The translations under genes were made by a program, and so were the position numbers. From assembly GCA_024280995.1 (NCBI GenBank), contig JAMXLM010000036.1:33850-97849 (forward strand): a stretch of 64,000 nucleotides of DNA, given 5' to 3'. Position 1 is the stretch's first letter, and each line of letters opens with the position of its first letter. The stretch is from Candidatus Dormiibacterota bacterium (lineage in GTDB: Bacteria > Chloroflexota > Dormibacteria > Dormibacterales > Dormibacteraceae). Under the pieces are notes generated by a model. It searched no databases and was not told the DNA's origin. It saw only the letters and a list, made by a program, of their open reading frames with translations. Of the stretch, positions 31,829-39,526 are shown piece by piece.

Positions 31829-32372
31829 GCCGCGGGGCCAGGCCGTAGACGATCCGTTCCGTCAGTCCCCAGACCACGCTCCGCTCATGGGCGAGGTAGC
31901 GAAACCGCCAGGTCCCGTCGGAAACCTGCCACTCCGCGTCGTCCAGCAACCGGTCGAGCGGGATCGCCAGCACGCCTTCGAGCTCGCGCGGATCGTGCAC
32001 GAACGACTCGACCGGATCGGGCAGGTGCGCGATGAAGGGCACCACGGAGAAGTTGGTGACGGCTGCGTAGATGGGATCACCGGCGCCCAGCGGCTCGAGC
32101 CGTCCGACCGGCACCCCGATCTCCTCCGCCACCTCGCGCTGCGCCGCCTGCCACGCCGACTCGCCCTCCTCGACCCCGCCTCCCGGCAGCGCGACCTGGC
32201 CGGGATGGTCGCGGAGGTCGGCGCGGCGGCGCACGAACGGTACCGTCCAGCGCCCCGCGGCCCGGTAGAGGACGAACGTCACGGCGGCGTGCCGGGCGCC
32301 CTTTCTGAACTCGCCCCACCCGTCGACGGGCTTGAACAGGTGTTCGATCTGTAGCAGAAAACGGTCGTTCAT
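31773..32372 (-). CDS. Nudix hydrolase, CoA-diphosphatase-like
   Basis: 199 aa from ATG 32372. The Nudix box is complete: GGGVEEGESAWQAAQREVAEEIGV. Just before it, LRDHPGQVALPGG matches the motif that marks the NudL/CoA-pyrophosphatase branch. Members hydrolyse CoA or its derivatives to 4'-phosphopantetheine and 3',5'-ADP. CoA turnover would fit the many CoA enzymes nearby, though the direct neighbours do not prove it. The 3' end overlaps the FAD reductase. Confidence 0.88.
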   Translation of the reverse strand: MNDRFLLQIEHLFKPVDGWGEFRKGARHAAVTFVLYRAAGRWTVPFVRRRADLRDHPGQVALPGGGVEEGESAWQAAQREVAEEIGVPVGRLEPLGAGDPIYAAVTNFSVVPFIAHLPDPVESFVHDPRELEGVLAIPLDRLLDDAEWQVSDGTWRFRYLAHERSVVWGLTERIVYGLAPRLRQALAAGRTTDLPAAES

Positions 32373-32413
32373 GAGGCTTTCGGCAGCGGGTAAGCTAGGA
32401 GACGAACCCCCCG

Positions 32414-32764
32414 ATGATCGATCACACAAGCAGCCGCATCGAGCAGCAGTTGAGCGCGACGATCCGGAACAACCGCCGTCGTTACGCCTTCCACACCATG
32501 CTCAAAGCCACCGACCGAATCCTATGGCTCCTCGAGGAGATGAACCGAGACGGGGTCAAGACCGTTCCCAAGCGGGTCCGGGCTGACATCCAGCGGACCG
32601 TCGAGGACATGCCCGAGAACATCCGGGAGCCGTTCCGCGACACCACCGTCGTGCAGCAGACGCTCGACAACCTGTTCGAGATCCAGGAGCGCCTTTTCCG
32701 GTGGCGCTACCCGGACTGGCACGACTGGGACCCTGACCCGGAGATGGAGACCGCGGCCAGCTAG
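32414..32764 (+). CDS. hypothetical helical protein
   Basis: 116 aa from ATG 32414. I do not recognise the family. It is charged, probably all-helical and soluble (RIEQQLSATIRNNRRRYAFHTMLKATDRILWLLEEMN), ending in an aromatic-acidic segment RWRYPDWHDWDPDPEME. The gene is flanked by a divergent Nudix gene and a convergent ZIP gene. Codon usage looks like its neighbours. Confidence 0.65.
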   Translation: MIDHTSSRIEQQLSATIRNNRRRYAFHTMLKATDRILWLLEEMNRDGVKTVPKRVRADIQRTVEDMPENIREPFRDTTVVQQTLDNLFEIQERLFRWRYPDWHDWDPDPEMETAAS

Positions 32765-32770
32765 GTCCCG

Positions 32771-33553
32771 CTAGGACCCGGTCAGGACCGTCAGGAAAAG
32801 GTCGGTCGCGTAGGCGGTCAGGAAGCCCAGGAGCAAGCCCCATGCGAAGTTCTGCGGGGTGCTGATCCGCCGCCCGAGGTTGAACAGCTCGTTCAGGACG
32901 TAGAGCAGGGCGCCGGCGGCGACCGCCAGGAACGCGATCGAGAAGTAGCTCGACGTCGCCAGGTAGCCGATCCACGTGCCGATGAACGTGGGCCCGCCGC
33001 CGATCAGGCCGGCGAGGAGGAGGAAGCTCCACGGCGCGGGTCGCTGCTCCGTCGTCATCGGGGCGGCGATGCCGAAGCCTTCGGTGATGTTGTGGAGCGC
33101 AAACCCGATCGCCAGCACGCCGGTGAACGCGATGGCGCCGACGTGTGCGGACTCTCCGATCGCCAGGCCTTCGGAGAGGTTGTGGAGGCCGAGGCCGGTG
33201 GCGATGGCGAGCGTCAGCGACTGCGCCGACGGGTTGGCGGTGCCGTGGCGGAGGTGGCTGAAGACGCTGCGGTTGAAGTACACCAGGCCGAGCAGCCCGA
33301 CGCCGATGCCGAGCGCGAAGATCACGGCCATGATCGCGAAGGTGGTTCGTTTCCCGTCCAGCGCCGCGGCCTCGACCGGCCCGCCCGCGTGGCTCAGGAT
33401 GTCCCACAGCAGGAAGACGAGGATGCCGGTCGCGAACGCGGTGAGAAACCCCTGGACAGGCTTCGGAAGGCCGCGCATGCGCGCGACGGGAAGCCCGATG
33501 AAGACGCTTCCGCCGGCGACGGCTCCGAGTAAGACGGCGCCCCACTGGGTCAT
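32771..33553 (-). CDS. ZIP family divalent metal transporter
   Basis: 260 aa from ATG 33553. About eight hydrophobic helices. Helices 4 and 5 carry the ZIP metal-site motifs GLGLHNLSEGLAIG and GFALHNITEGFGIA, and a His-containing loop lies near FSHLRHG. ZIP proteins bring zinc, iron or manganese into the cytoplasm. It is divergent from a DtxR/MntR-type regulator with only 31 bases between the start codons, pointing to metal-controlled expression. Confidence 0.92.
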   Translation of the reverse strand: MTQWGAVLLGAVAGGSVFIGLPVARMRGLPKPVQGFLTAFATGILVFLLWDILSHAGGPVEAAALDGKRTTFAIMAVIFALGIGVGLLGLVYFNRSVFSHLRHGTANPSAQSLTLAIATGLGLHNLSEGLAIGESAHVGAIAFTGVLAIGFALHNITEGFGIAAPMTTEQRPAPWSFLLLAGLIGGGPTFIGTWIGYLATSSYFSIAFLAVAAGALLYVLNELFNLGRRISTPQNFAWGLLLGFLTAYATDLFLTVLTGS

Positions 33554-33572
33554 AGTTGTCTCACGAGGTTAG

Positions 33573-33578
33573 TACGCT
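33573..33578 (+). promoter_or_regulatory. candidate -10 element (TACGCT) of the DtxR-type gene
   Basis: TACGCT fits TAnnnT and ends six bases before ATG 33585, consistent with a leaderless transcript. It lies in the 31-base divergent gap shared with the ZIP transporter, so one protein bound here could control both genes. Confidence 0.35.
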
Positions 33579-33584
33579 CAAAAG

Positions 33585-34313
33585 ATGCAGTTAGATCAGT
33601 CTAACGGCGCCGGCAAGGAGCCCTCCGAGGTCGTCTCTCGCTATCTCGAGGCGATCTACTACATGTGGTCGGAGAAGGAGCCCCTTCGAAGCTCGCGCCT
33701 TGCCGACTGGCTCAGCGTCAGCCGGCCCACCGTCGCGGTGGGGCTGAGGCGGATGACACGGGACGGCCTGGTCCGCATGAACAGCCGCAAGGAGATCGAG
33801 CTCACCGACGCCGGAATGCGGTCCGCGGAGGCAATCGTGCGACGCCACCGGATCATGGAGCGCTGGCTGACGGACGCCCTGGGCCTGGACTGGGTGACCG
33901 CCGACGCCGAGGCGGCGCGCCTGGAGCACGCGGTCTCCGATGTCGTCGAGCGGCGACTCTACGAGGTGCTCGGGCGGCCGAAGACCTGCCCTCACGGCAA
34001 TCCCATCCCCGGCTACACCGAGCCCGTGGAGCGTGAGGTCCGGCTCTCGTCGCTGCGCGAGGGCGACCGAGCGTCCATCACGAGGGTCTCGGAGGTGGCG
34101 GAACGAGAGGCGCCACCGCTGCTCGCTTACCTCCATCAGCGTGACCTGACGCCCGGGCGGGAGATCGTCGTCAAGGAAACCGACGAGGTGGGAAAGACAC
34201 TGGCGGTGAACGTCGCAGGCAGGGTCGTCACCCTGAGTGACGCGACGGCGTCAAAAGTGTGGGCGGTTCCGGCGCCAGGCCGAAGAGGAGGACGCGATGC
34301 ACGCGTCAGATGA
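33585..34313 (+). CDS. DtxR/MntR-family metal-dependent transcriptional regulator
   Basis: 242 aa from ATG 33585. An N-terminal winged helix (SEVVSRYLEAIYYMWSEKEPLRSSRLADWLSVSRPTVAVGLRRM) is followed by the metal-binding dimerisation domain with RRHRIMERWLTDALG, EAARLEHAVSD (E-x-x-x-x-E-H ligands) and the diagnostic CPHGNPIPGY. A C-terminal SH3/FeoA-like domain starts near residue 165. Such proteins repress metal-uptake genes when metal is bound. The divergent ZIP gene is the obvious target, and the palindrome at 33590-33605 could be its operator. Confidence 0.92.
   Translation: MQLDQSNGAGKEPSEVVSRYLEAIYYMWSEKEPLRSSRLADWLSVSRPTVAVGLRRMTRDGLVRMNSRKEIELTDAGMRSAEAIVRRHRIMERWLTDALGLDWVTADAEAARLEHAVSDVVERRLYEVLGRPKTCPHGNPIPGYTEPVEREVRLSSLREGDRASITRVSEVAEREAPPLLAYLHQRDLTPGREIVVKETDEVGKTLAVNVAGRVVTLSDATASKVWAVPAPGRRGGRDARVR
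33590..33605. promoter_or_regulatory. operator-like palindrome for the DtxR-type regulator
   Basis: GTTAGATCAGTCTAAC has perfect 6-base arms (GTTAGA/TCTAAC) around a 4-base centre. GTTAG...CTAAC half-sites resemble the DtxR/IdeR box core. It covers codons 2-7 of the regulator gene, and lies about 40 bases upstream of the ZIP start codon. A third half-site-like GGTTAG is at 33567-33572. Binding here could repress both genes. Confidence 0.55.
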
Positions 34314-34554
34314 CACACCGCTTTCCGAGTTCCTGATCGACACCGCGATCGTCCGCGGGACCATCAACGGCAGCAACGACGAAAGCTTCGTGCGCGGCCG
34401 GATCGCGACCTTCGTTTCGGTGCTCGGCATGTTCGTCATCGCCTACGTCGCGGCGGCGTCGCAACTCCTGGTGCTGCTGTTCGCCGTCCCCGTCCTGTGG
34501 ATCGGCGCCTGGCTCTACGCCGAACGTCCGGGCTTCATGTTCAGCAAACGCTAG
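34297..34554 (+). CDS. small membrane protein of unknown function
   Basis: 85 aa from ATG 34297, overlapping the regulator gene by 17 bases; a purine-rich AGAGGAGG stretch lies just upstream. The first half is polar (LSEFLIDTAIVRGTINGSNDESFVRGRI), the second has two hydrophobic stretches (about 36-57 and 58-75) ending AERPGFMFSKR. No family recognised. Coupling to the DtxR-type gene suggests cotranscription. It overlaps the end of the convergent mscL by four bases. Confidence 0.6.
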   Translation: MHASDDTPLSEFLIDTAIVRGTINGSNDESFVRGRIATFVSVLGMFVIAYVAAASQLLVLLFAVPVLWIGAWLYAERPGFMFSKR

Positions 34555-34952
34555 GCCGTCTGCGGTGACGTGCAGAAGGCGCACTTGCGAGCGTCGATCG
34601 GGATCTCGCTGAGGCACTCCGGGCACTTCTTGGTCGTCGGGTCGGCGGGCGGCTCCTTGCGCGAGCGTTCGATGAGCGCCGTGTATGGGACTACGACGAA
34701 GAAGTAGATCACCGCGGCGATGATCACGAACGCGATGACGACGTTGATGAAGTCGCCATACAGGAACTTGCTGTTGTTGACCGTGAAGTAGAGGTTCGAG
34801 AAGTCGGGCTTGCCGCCGAGGGCGGCGATCAGCGGCGTCACCAGGTCCTTCACAAACGACGTCACGACAGCACCGAACGCGACGCCGATGACGACCGCGA
34901 TGGCGAGGTCGACAACGTTGCCGCGCAACAGGAACGCCTTGAATCCCCGCAT
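34551..34952 (-). CDS. mscL: large-conductance mechanosensitive channel with zinc-ribbon tail
   Basis: 133 aa from ATG 34952. It begins MRGFKAFLLRGNVVDLAIAVVIGVAFGAVV, the MscL N-terminal helix and TM1 pore segment, with TM2 at about residues 69-90. The periplasmic loop is short. The C-terminus has CPECLSEIPIDARKCAFC, a zinc-ribbon motif in place of the usual helical bundle. MscL opens under severe hypo-osmotic stress. Confidence 0.92.
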   Translation of the reverse strand: MRGFKAFLLRGNVVDLAIAVVIGVAFGAVVTSFVKDLVTPLIAALGGKPDFSNLYFTVNNSKFLYGDFINVVIAFVIIAAVIYFFVVVPYTALIERSRKEPPADPTTKKCPECLSEIPIDARKCAFCTSPQTA

Positions 34953-34969
34953 CGAGCTTCCTCTCCTTA

Positions 34970-35995
34970 TTACGAGACCGAAACGACGACTTTGCCGAAC
35001 TGCTCCGCGCCGTCGAGGCGCTTCAGCGCTGCCTGCACATCATCCAACGGATGGACCTCGTCCACCACCGGCCGCATCCCCTCGTCGATCGCCTTCAACA
35101 CCGCCTCGAACTCCCCCGCGTTGCCCATGGTCGAGCCAAGAAGGTCGAGCTGACCCCAGAACAGCCGCGGCATGCCGATCTCGGCTTTGACGCCGGTGGT
35201 CGAGCCACAGACCACGATGCGACCTCCCTGGGAGACCGCGCGCATCGACTCGCCGAGCGTCGCGGGCCCGACGGACTCGATCACGACGTCGACTCCGCCG
35301 CCGCTCGCCCCGCGCACCGCCTTGCTGAACTCCGTGGAGTCGAAGGCCGCCTCGGCGCCGATCTCGAGAGCCCGTTGCTGCTTCGCGTGTGAGCGGCTCG
35401 TGGCGAAGACACGCGCGCCGAGGTGCTTGGCGATGACGATCGCGGCGACGGCCACGCCGCCGCCCGCGCCGACGACCAGCACCTTCTCGCCCGGTCGCAG
35501 TCGTCCCCTCGTCGTCAGCATCCGCCACGCCGTCAGGAACGTGAGCGGAAAGGCCGCCGCTTCATCCCAGGTGAGCCCCTTCGGCTTCGGGTAGAGGTTG
35601 CGCCCGTCGACGTGGAACAGCTCGCAGGCGGTTCCGTCCGAATGCTCGCCGATGACCCCGAAGTGCGGGCACCGGACCTGCTCGCCGCGCCGGCACCAAT
35701 CGCACTCCCAGTCGCAGACCACCGGGTAGATGACGACCTCGTCGCCGGCCTTCCAGCTCGGATCGGCAGAGGCGTGAACGACGCCGGCGCCGTCGGCGGC
35801 GATCACGCGCGGCGGCGGCACCCGCTGCGCACCGTGGACGAGCCACAGGTCGAGATGGTTGATCGAGGCCGCCCTGATGGACACGGCCACCATGCCCGGC
35901 GCCGGCTCGGTCCGAGGCCGGTCGCGGACGTGGACCCCGGTCGGGCCTACCGGCTCTTCGAATACGGCCGCGCGTCCTTGACTGAGTGGGGCCAT
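34970..35995 (-). CDS. zinc-type medium-chain alcohol dehydrogenase/quinone oxidoreductase
   Basis: 341 aa from ATG 35995. The GroES-like domain has SINHLDLWLVHG and a structural zinc lobe with four Cys (CDWECDWCRRGEQVRC); the catalytic Cys position near residue 48 is Asn-His-Leu, so the catalytic zinc site may be incomplete. The Rossmann domain shows VLVVGAGGGVAVAAIVIAKHLGA. These proteins reduce or oxidise alcohols, quinones or enones with NAD(P)H. It lies 18 bases upstream of the mscL start on the same strand (mscL is downstream). Substrate unknown. Confidence 0.88.
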   Translation of the reverse strand: MAPLSQGRAAVFEEPVGPTGVHVRDRPRTEPAPGMVAVSIRAASINHLDLWLVHGAQRVPPPRVIAADGAGVVHASADPSWKAGDEVVIYPVVCDWECDWCRRGEQVRCPHFGVIGEHSDGTACELFHVDGRNLYPKPKGLTWDEAAAFPLTFLTAWRMLTTRGRLRPGEKVLVVGAGGGVAVAAIVIAKHLGARVFATSRSHAKQQRALEIGAEAAFDSTEFSKAVRGASGGGVDVVIESVGPATLGESMRAVSQGGRIVVCGSTTGVKAEIGMPRLFWGQLDLLGSTMGNAGEFEAVLKAIDEGMRPVVDEVHPLDDVQAALKRLDGAEQFGKVVVSVS

Positions 35996-36070
35996 TTGCG
36001 AAACTTAACCAAATCCCAGCCGGCCTGTTTGGAGCGCAACCCTAGGGTGAGCAATCTCGTTTCCAAGGCC

Positions 36071-37144
36071 ATGCGGGTCGTACTCCTCTTTCTCGCCCTC
36101 GGTTCGTTGCTTTTGTCTGCGCTTCCCGCGGAGGCGCATTCCGCCCTGCCGCCCGGCAACCCGCCGGGCAGGTACACGCGCTGGTCGTACCCGAGCCAGA
36201 TCACATACGGACCGATCGAGGACGGCACGGCCAACATCGGCGAGGCGCCGGCAGCCGGCGCGTTCCTGACGCTGCCGTTCATGGGCCCGCACTACATCAC
36301 CTCGCTCTTCGACCACTGCGGCCCGAACTACAACGTCACCGGCCATGTTTGCCGCTACGACGGCGTCGTCGCCTCGGCGAAGGTGGGGGGGCCTGACCCG
36401 GGCTTCGACGCCGGCTACGCTCAGACGCCGGGCGGCCACGACTACCTCTACTACTCGGGCCACGATGGCTACGACTACGGCCTCTACTACGAGCCCGTCG
36501 CCGCGGCCGCGGGAGGGCGCGTCATGCTCGCGAACTGGCTGGTGCCCGGCTGCCACACGTGCCTCAGCGGACAGACGGTTGAGATCGACCACGGCAACGG
36601 CCTGATGACCTTCTACGGCCACCTGTCGCGCATCCTGGTCAGCAAGGGCCAGTACGTCTCGCGTGGCCAGGTGATCGCGATCTCCGGAATGACCGGCACC
36701 GCCACCGGCCCACACCTGCACTTCGGCGTGTACTTCATCAACGGCAACGGCCCGGTCGACCCGTACGGCTGGTCGGGCTCCTACGCCGACCCGTACCCGC
36801 GCGACATCGGTGACCTGTGGATCGGCGGCTCGCCCCGGTTCGCGCCGATCACCATGCCCAACGTGACCATCAATGCGATCGCCTCGCCCGACGACCCCAC
36901 GCGCGTGGCGGTGTCGTGGTGGAGCCCCGGCAACATGCGGTTCAACGTCTACCTGGTGACCCAGGACGGCGCGATGTGGACCTGGCGGAGCAACCAGGTC
37001 AACGCCTCGGCGACGTTCGTCGGCAAGCCTGGGCAGGCGTACTGGTTCTGGGCGTCCGCCACGTCCGGGCTGGGCTGGACGAGCGGCGCCGGCTCACTCG
37101 TCGTCCAGGTTCCACACCTGAACCACGGAGAACGCTGGAACTAG
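36071..37144 (+). CDS. secreted M23 (LytM-type) metallopeptidase
   Basis: 357 aa from ATG 36071 (GTG 36047 is in frame and would add eight residues). A clear signal peptide MRVVLLFLALGSLLLSALPAEA is followed by the M23 domain: SGHDGYDYGLYYE holds the first zinc His and Asp, and GTATGPHLHFGVYF holds H-x-H. Between them are GRVMLANW, VEIDHGNGLMTFYGHLS and VSRGQVIAISG. A C-terminal beta-sandwich-like region (about residues 265-357) follows. It likely cleaves peptidoglycan cross-bridges outside the cell. Confidence 0.9.
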   Translation: MRVVLLFLALGSLLLSALPAEAHSALPPGNPPGRYTRWSYPSQITYGPIEDGTANIGEAPAAGAFLTLPFMGPHYITSLFDHCGPNYNVTGHVCRYDGVVASAKVGGPDPGFDAGYAQTPGGHDYLYYSGHDGYDYGLYYEPVAAAAGGRVMLANWLVPGCHTCLSGQTVEIDHGNGLMTFYGHLSRILVSKGQYVSRGQVIAISGMTGTATGPHLHFGVYFINGNGPVDPYGWSGSYADPYPRDIGDLWIGGSPRFAPITMPNVTINAIASPDDPTRVAVSWWSPGNMRFNVYLVTQDGAMWTWRSNQVNASATFVGKPGQAYWFWASATSGLGWTSGAGSLVVQVPHLNHGERWN

Positions 37145-37147
37145 ACT
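37142..37147 (+). promoter_or_regulatory. candidate -10 element (TAGACT)
   Basis: TAGACT overlaps the stop codon of the peptidase gene and ends seven bases before GTG 37155, again the spacing of a leaderless start. Confidence 0.35.
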
Positions 37148-37154
37148 TCGTTCG

Positions 37155-39515
37155 GTGATCGCCGACGCCCTCAGGGGCAAGACGATTCTGATCACCGGCA
37201 GCACCGGCTTCCTCGGCAAGTCGCTGGTCGAGAAGTGCCTCCGCTCGATCCGCGACATCGCCCGGATCAACCTGGCGATTCGCTCGAGCGCCCGCCGCGC
37301 GGCTTCCGACCGGCTCGAGCGCGAGGTCCTGTCGAGCCCTGCCTTCAAGCGTCTCAAGGAAGAGCTCGGCGAGGAGAGGTTCGCGGCGCTCGCGGCGGAG
37401 AAGCTCGCGGTCGTCGAGATCGATCTCGGGCGCGATGGGCTCGGGCTGAGCGAGGCGTCGCGCGAGCAGCTGCGCGCGAGCGACGTCGTGATTCACTCGG
37501 CCGCGGCGGTCGAGTTCGACAATCCCGCCGACCTTTCGGCGCAGACCAACCTTCTCGGCGCCGCCAGGTTGGTCGAGGCACTGCGTACCAGCGGTGCGCG
37601 ACCGCACCTCGTCCACGTGTCGACCGCTTACGTAGGCGGGATGCTTCGCGGGCTGGTCCGCGAGGAGCCGCCGCTCGACCCGGGCCTCAACTGGCGGCAT
37701 GAGGCCGAGGTGCTGTCGAACCTCCGCGCACCGGTCGAAGAGGAATCGCGCCGGCCGGAGATCTTGAACAAGCTGCGCCGCGAGGCGCGATCGCGGATGG
37801 GGCCGGCCGGGACGCCGGCGGTTGCGCGCGCCACCGAGAGGCTGCGCGAACGCTGGGTCAAAGATCGCCTCGTCGAGCGTGGCCGGGTTCACGCAAACGC
37901 GATGGGCTTCTCCGACATCTATTCCTTCACCAAGGCGATGGCCGAGCACGCAGTGGTCGAGCTGCACGGCGACATCCCGCTTTCGATCGTCCGGCCGTCG
38001 ATCATCGAGAGCGCGCTCGCCGAGCCGTTCCCGGGATGGCTCGAGGGCTTCCGCATGGCGGAGCCGCTGATCCTCGCCTTCGGGCGCAACATCCTCCGCG
38101 ATTTCTCAGGCCTGCCTGATTCGCTGCTGGACATCATCCCGGCGGACTTCGTCGTCAACACCGTGCTCGCGGTGGCGGCGGACCCGCCGCCCGACGACAA
38201 GCCTCGCGTCTACCACGCCGCCTCGGGCAGCCGGAACCCACTCCGCCTTCGCCGGCTCGAGGAGGAGGCGCGTGACTACTTCACCAAGAATCCCCTGCGT
38301 GACCGCTACGGCCAGGCCATCGGCACTCCGTCGTGGACCTTTCCGACGCGGCAGGAGATCGCGACTCAGGCGCGCATCGCGCTTCGGGCGGTAGAGGCGG
38401 CGCAGTGGTTCATCGAGCGACTGCCGCTCGGCGCGACGGTCGCGTCGGTCTCCGACGACCTGAACGCGGAGCGGGAGCGCCTTGATCGCGGCCTCAACCT
38501 AATCCAGCTCTACGGCGTCTACACGGAGGTCGACTGCATCTTCGACACGCGCAACGTGATGACCCTGTGGGACAGGGTCCCGGCCGACGAGCGCAAGACG
38601 TTTCCGCTCGATCCGGCGCTCTACGACTGGACACGCTACTTCCAGGACGTTCACTTTCCGACGGTTGTTCGGATGTCGCGGGCCGAGACGATCGCGCGCA
38701 AGGGCAAGCAGCCGAGCGGCAGCACCGCGCCCAAACCGGAGTCGAGCTCGGTGCGTTCTGCGATCGAGCGCCGCGCCGGCCGCGCCGACGTGCTGGCGGT
38801 GTTCGACGTCGACGGCACGCTCGTCGAGACAAACGTGGTCGAGTACTTCCTCTGGATGCGCCTCCGCGCGCAGCCGCTCGAAGACTGGCCCGCGTTCATG
38901 GCCAGGATGCTGCACCAGGCGCCGCGTTGGCTCTACCTCGAGCGCCGCTCTCGTGCGGAGTTCCAGCGCAGCTTTTACCGCGAATACGATGGGCTCGATC
39001 CCGAGGTGATGAAGCGTCTTGGTCGCGAGGCCCTCGACGCGGTGACGCTGCGCCGCATCTACCCGGAGGGCATGAGACGGATTCGGGAGCACAAGCGGGC
39101 CGGTCATCGAGTCCTCCTGCTGACAGGAGCGATCGACGTCGTGGTCGAACCACTGGCGGAGCTGCTCGACGTCGAGGTCGATTGCGCCCATCTTCTCCTC
39201 AAGCACGGGCGGCTCACGGGCGATCTGCAGTCGCCGCCTCCCGCCGGCGAGGCGCGTGCCGCGCTGCTCGAGGAGTACGCGACCAGGAACGGCCTCGCGC
39301 TTGCCGACAGCTTTGCTTACGCCGACTCGCTGTCCGACCTGCCGATGATGGAGCTGGTCGGCACGCCCGTCGCCGTCAACCCGGACGCGCGGCTGTCGCA
39401 GGTTGCGGGGCAGCGCGGATGGCGGATCGAGCGCTGGCGGATGGCCCCCGGCAACTGGCGGCTGCCGATGCCGGATCCCCGCTCGCCCGAGTACCTGGAG
39501 GCTGTCCGACGCTAG
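37155..39515 (+). CDS. fatty acyl-CoA reductase-like SDR fused to a HAD-IB hydrolase
   Basis: 786 aa from GTG 37155. Residues about 1-520 are an extended SDR of the fatty acyl-CoA reductase type: KTILITGSTGFLGKSLVEKCL, VIHSAAAVEFDNPADLSAQTNLLGA, HVSTAYVGG and the active-site YSFTK, with a FAR-like C-terminal region (FRMAEPLILAFGRN, IIPADFVVNTVL). A linker near 520-550 leads to a HAD phosphatase: VFDVDGTLVETNVVEYF (D-x-D), LLTGAIDVVVEPLA and YADSLSDLPMM, as in SerB-like/acyltransferase-linked HAD-IB proteins. It may make fatty alcohols or aldehydes and dephosphorylate a lipid intermediate. A PlsC gene lies 3.5 kb downstream. Confidence 0.85.
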   Translation: MIADALRGKTILITGSTGFLGKSLVEKCLRSIRDIARINLAIRSSARRAASDRLEREVLSSPAFKRLKEELGEERFAALAAEKLAVVEIDLGRDGLGLSEASREQLRASDVVIHSAAAVEFDNPADLSAQTNLLGAARLVEALRTSGARPHLVHVSTAYVGGMLRGLVREEPPLDPGLNWRHEAEVLSNLRAPVEEESRRPEILNKLRREARSRMGPAGTPAVARATERLRERWVKDRLVERGRVHANAMGFSDIYSFTKAMAEHAVVELHGDIPLSIVRPSIIESALAEPFPGWLEGFRMAEPLILAFGRNILRDFSGLPDSLLDIIPADFVVNTVLAVAADPPPDDKPRVYHAASGSRNPLRLRRLEEEARDYFTKNPLRDRYGQAIGTPSWTFPTRQEIATQARIALRAVEAAQWFIERLPLGATVASVSDDLNAERERLDRGLNLIQLYGVYTEVDCIFDTRNVMTLWDRVPADERKTFPLDPALYDWTRYFQDVHFPTVVRMSRAETIARKGKQPSGSTAPKPESSSVRSAIERRAGRADVLAVFDVDGTLVETNVVEYFLWMRLRAQPLEDWPAFMARMLHQAPRWLYLERRSRAEFQRSFYREYDGLDPEVMKRLGREALDAVTLRRIYPEGMRRIREHKRAGHRVLLLTGAIDVVVEPLAELLDVEVDCAHLLLKHGRLTGDLQSPPPAGEARAALLEEYATRNGLALADSFAYADSLSDLPMMELVGTPVAVNPDARLSQVAGQRGWRIERWRMAPGNWRLPMPDPRSPEYLEAVRR

Positions 39516-39526
39516 CCCTGCAGTAC

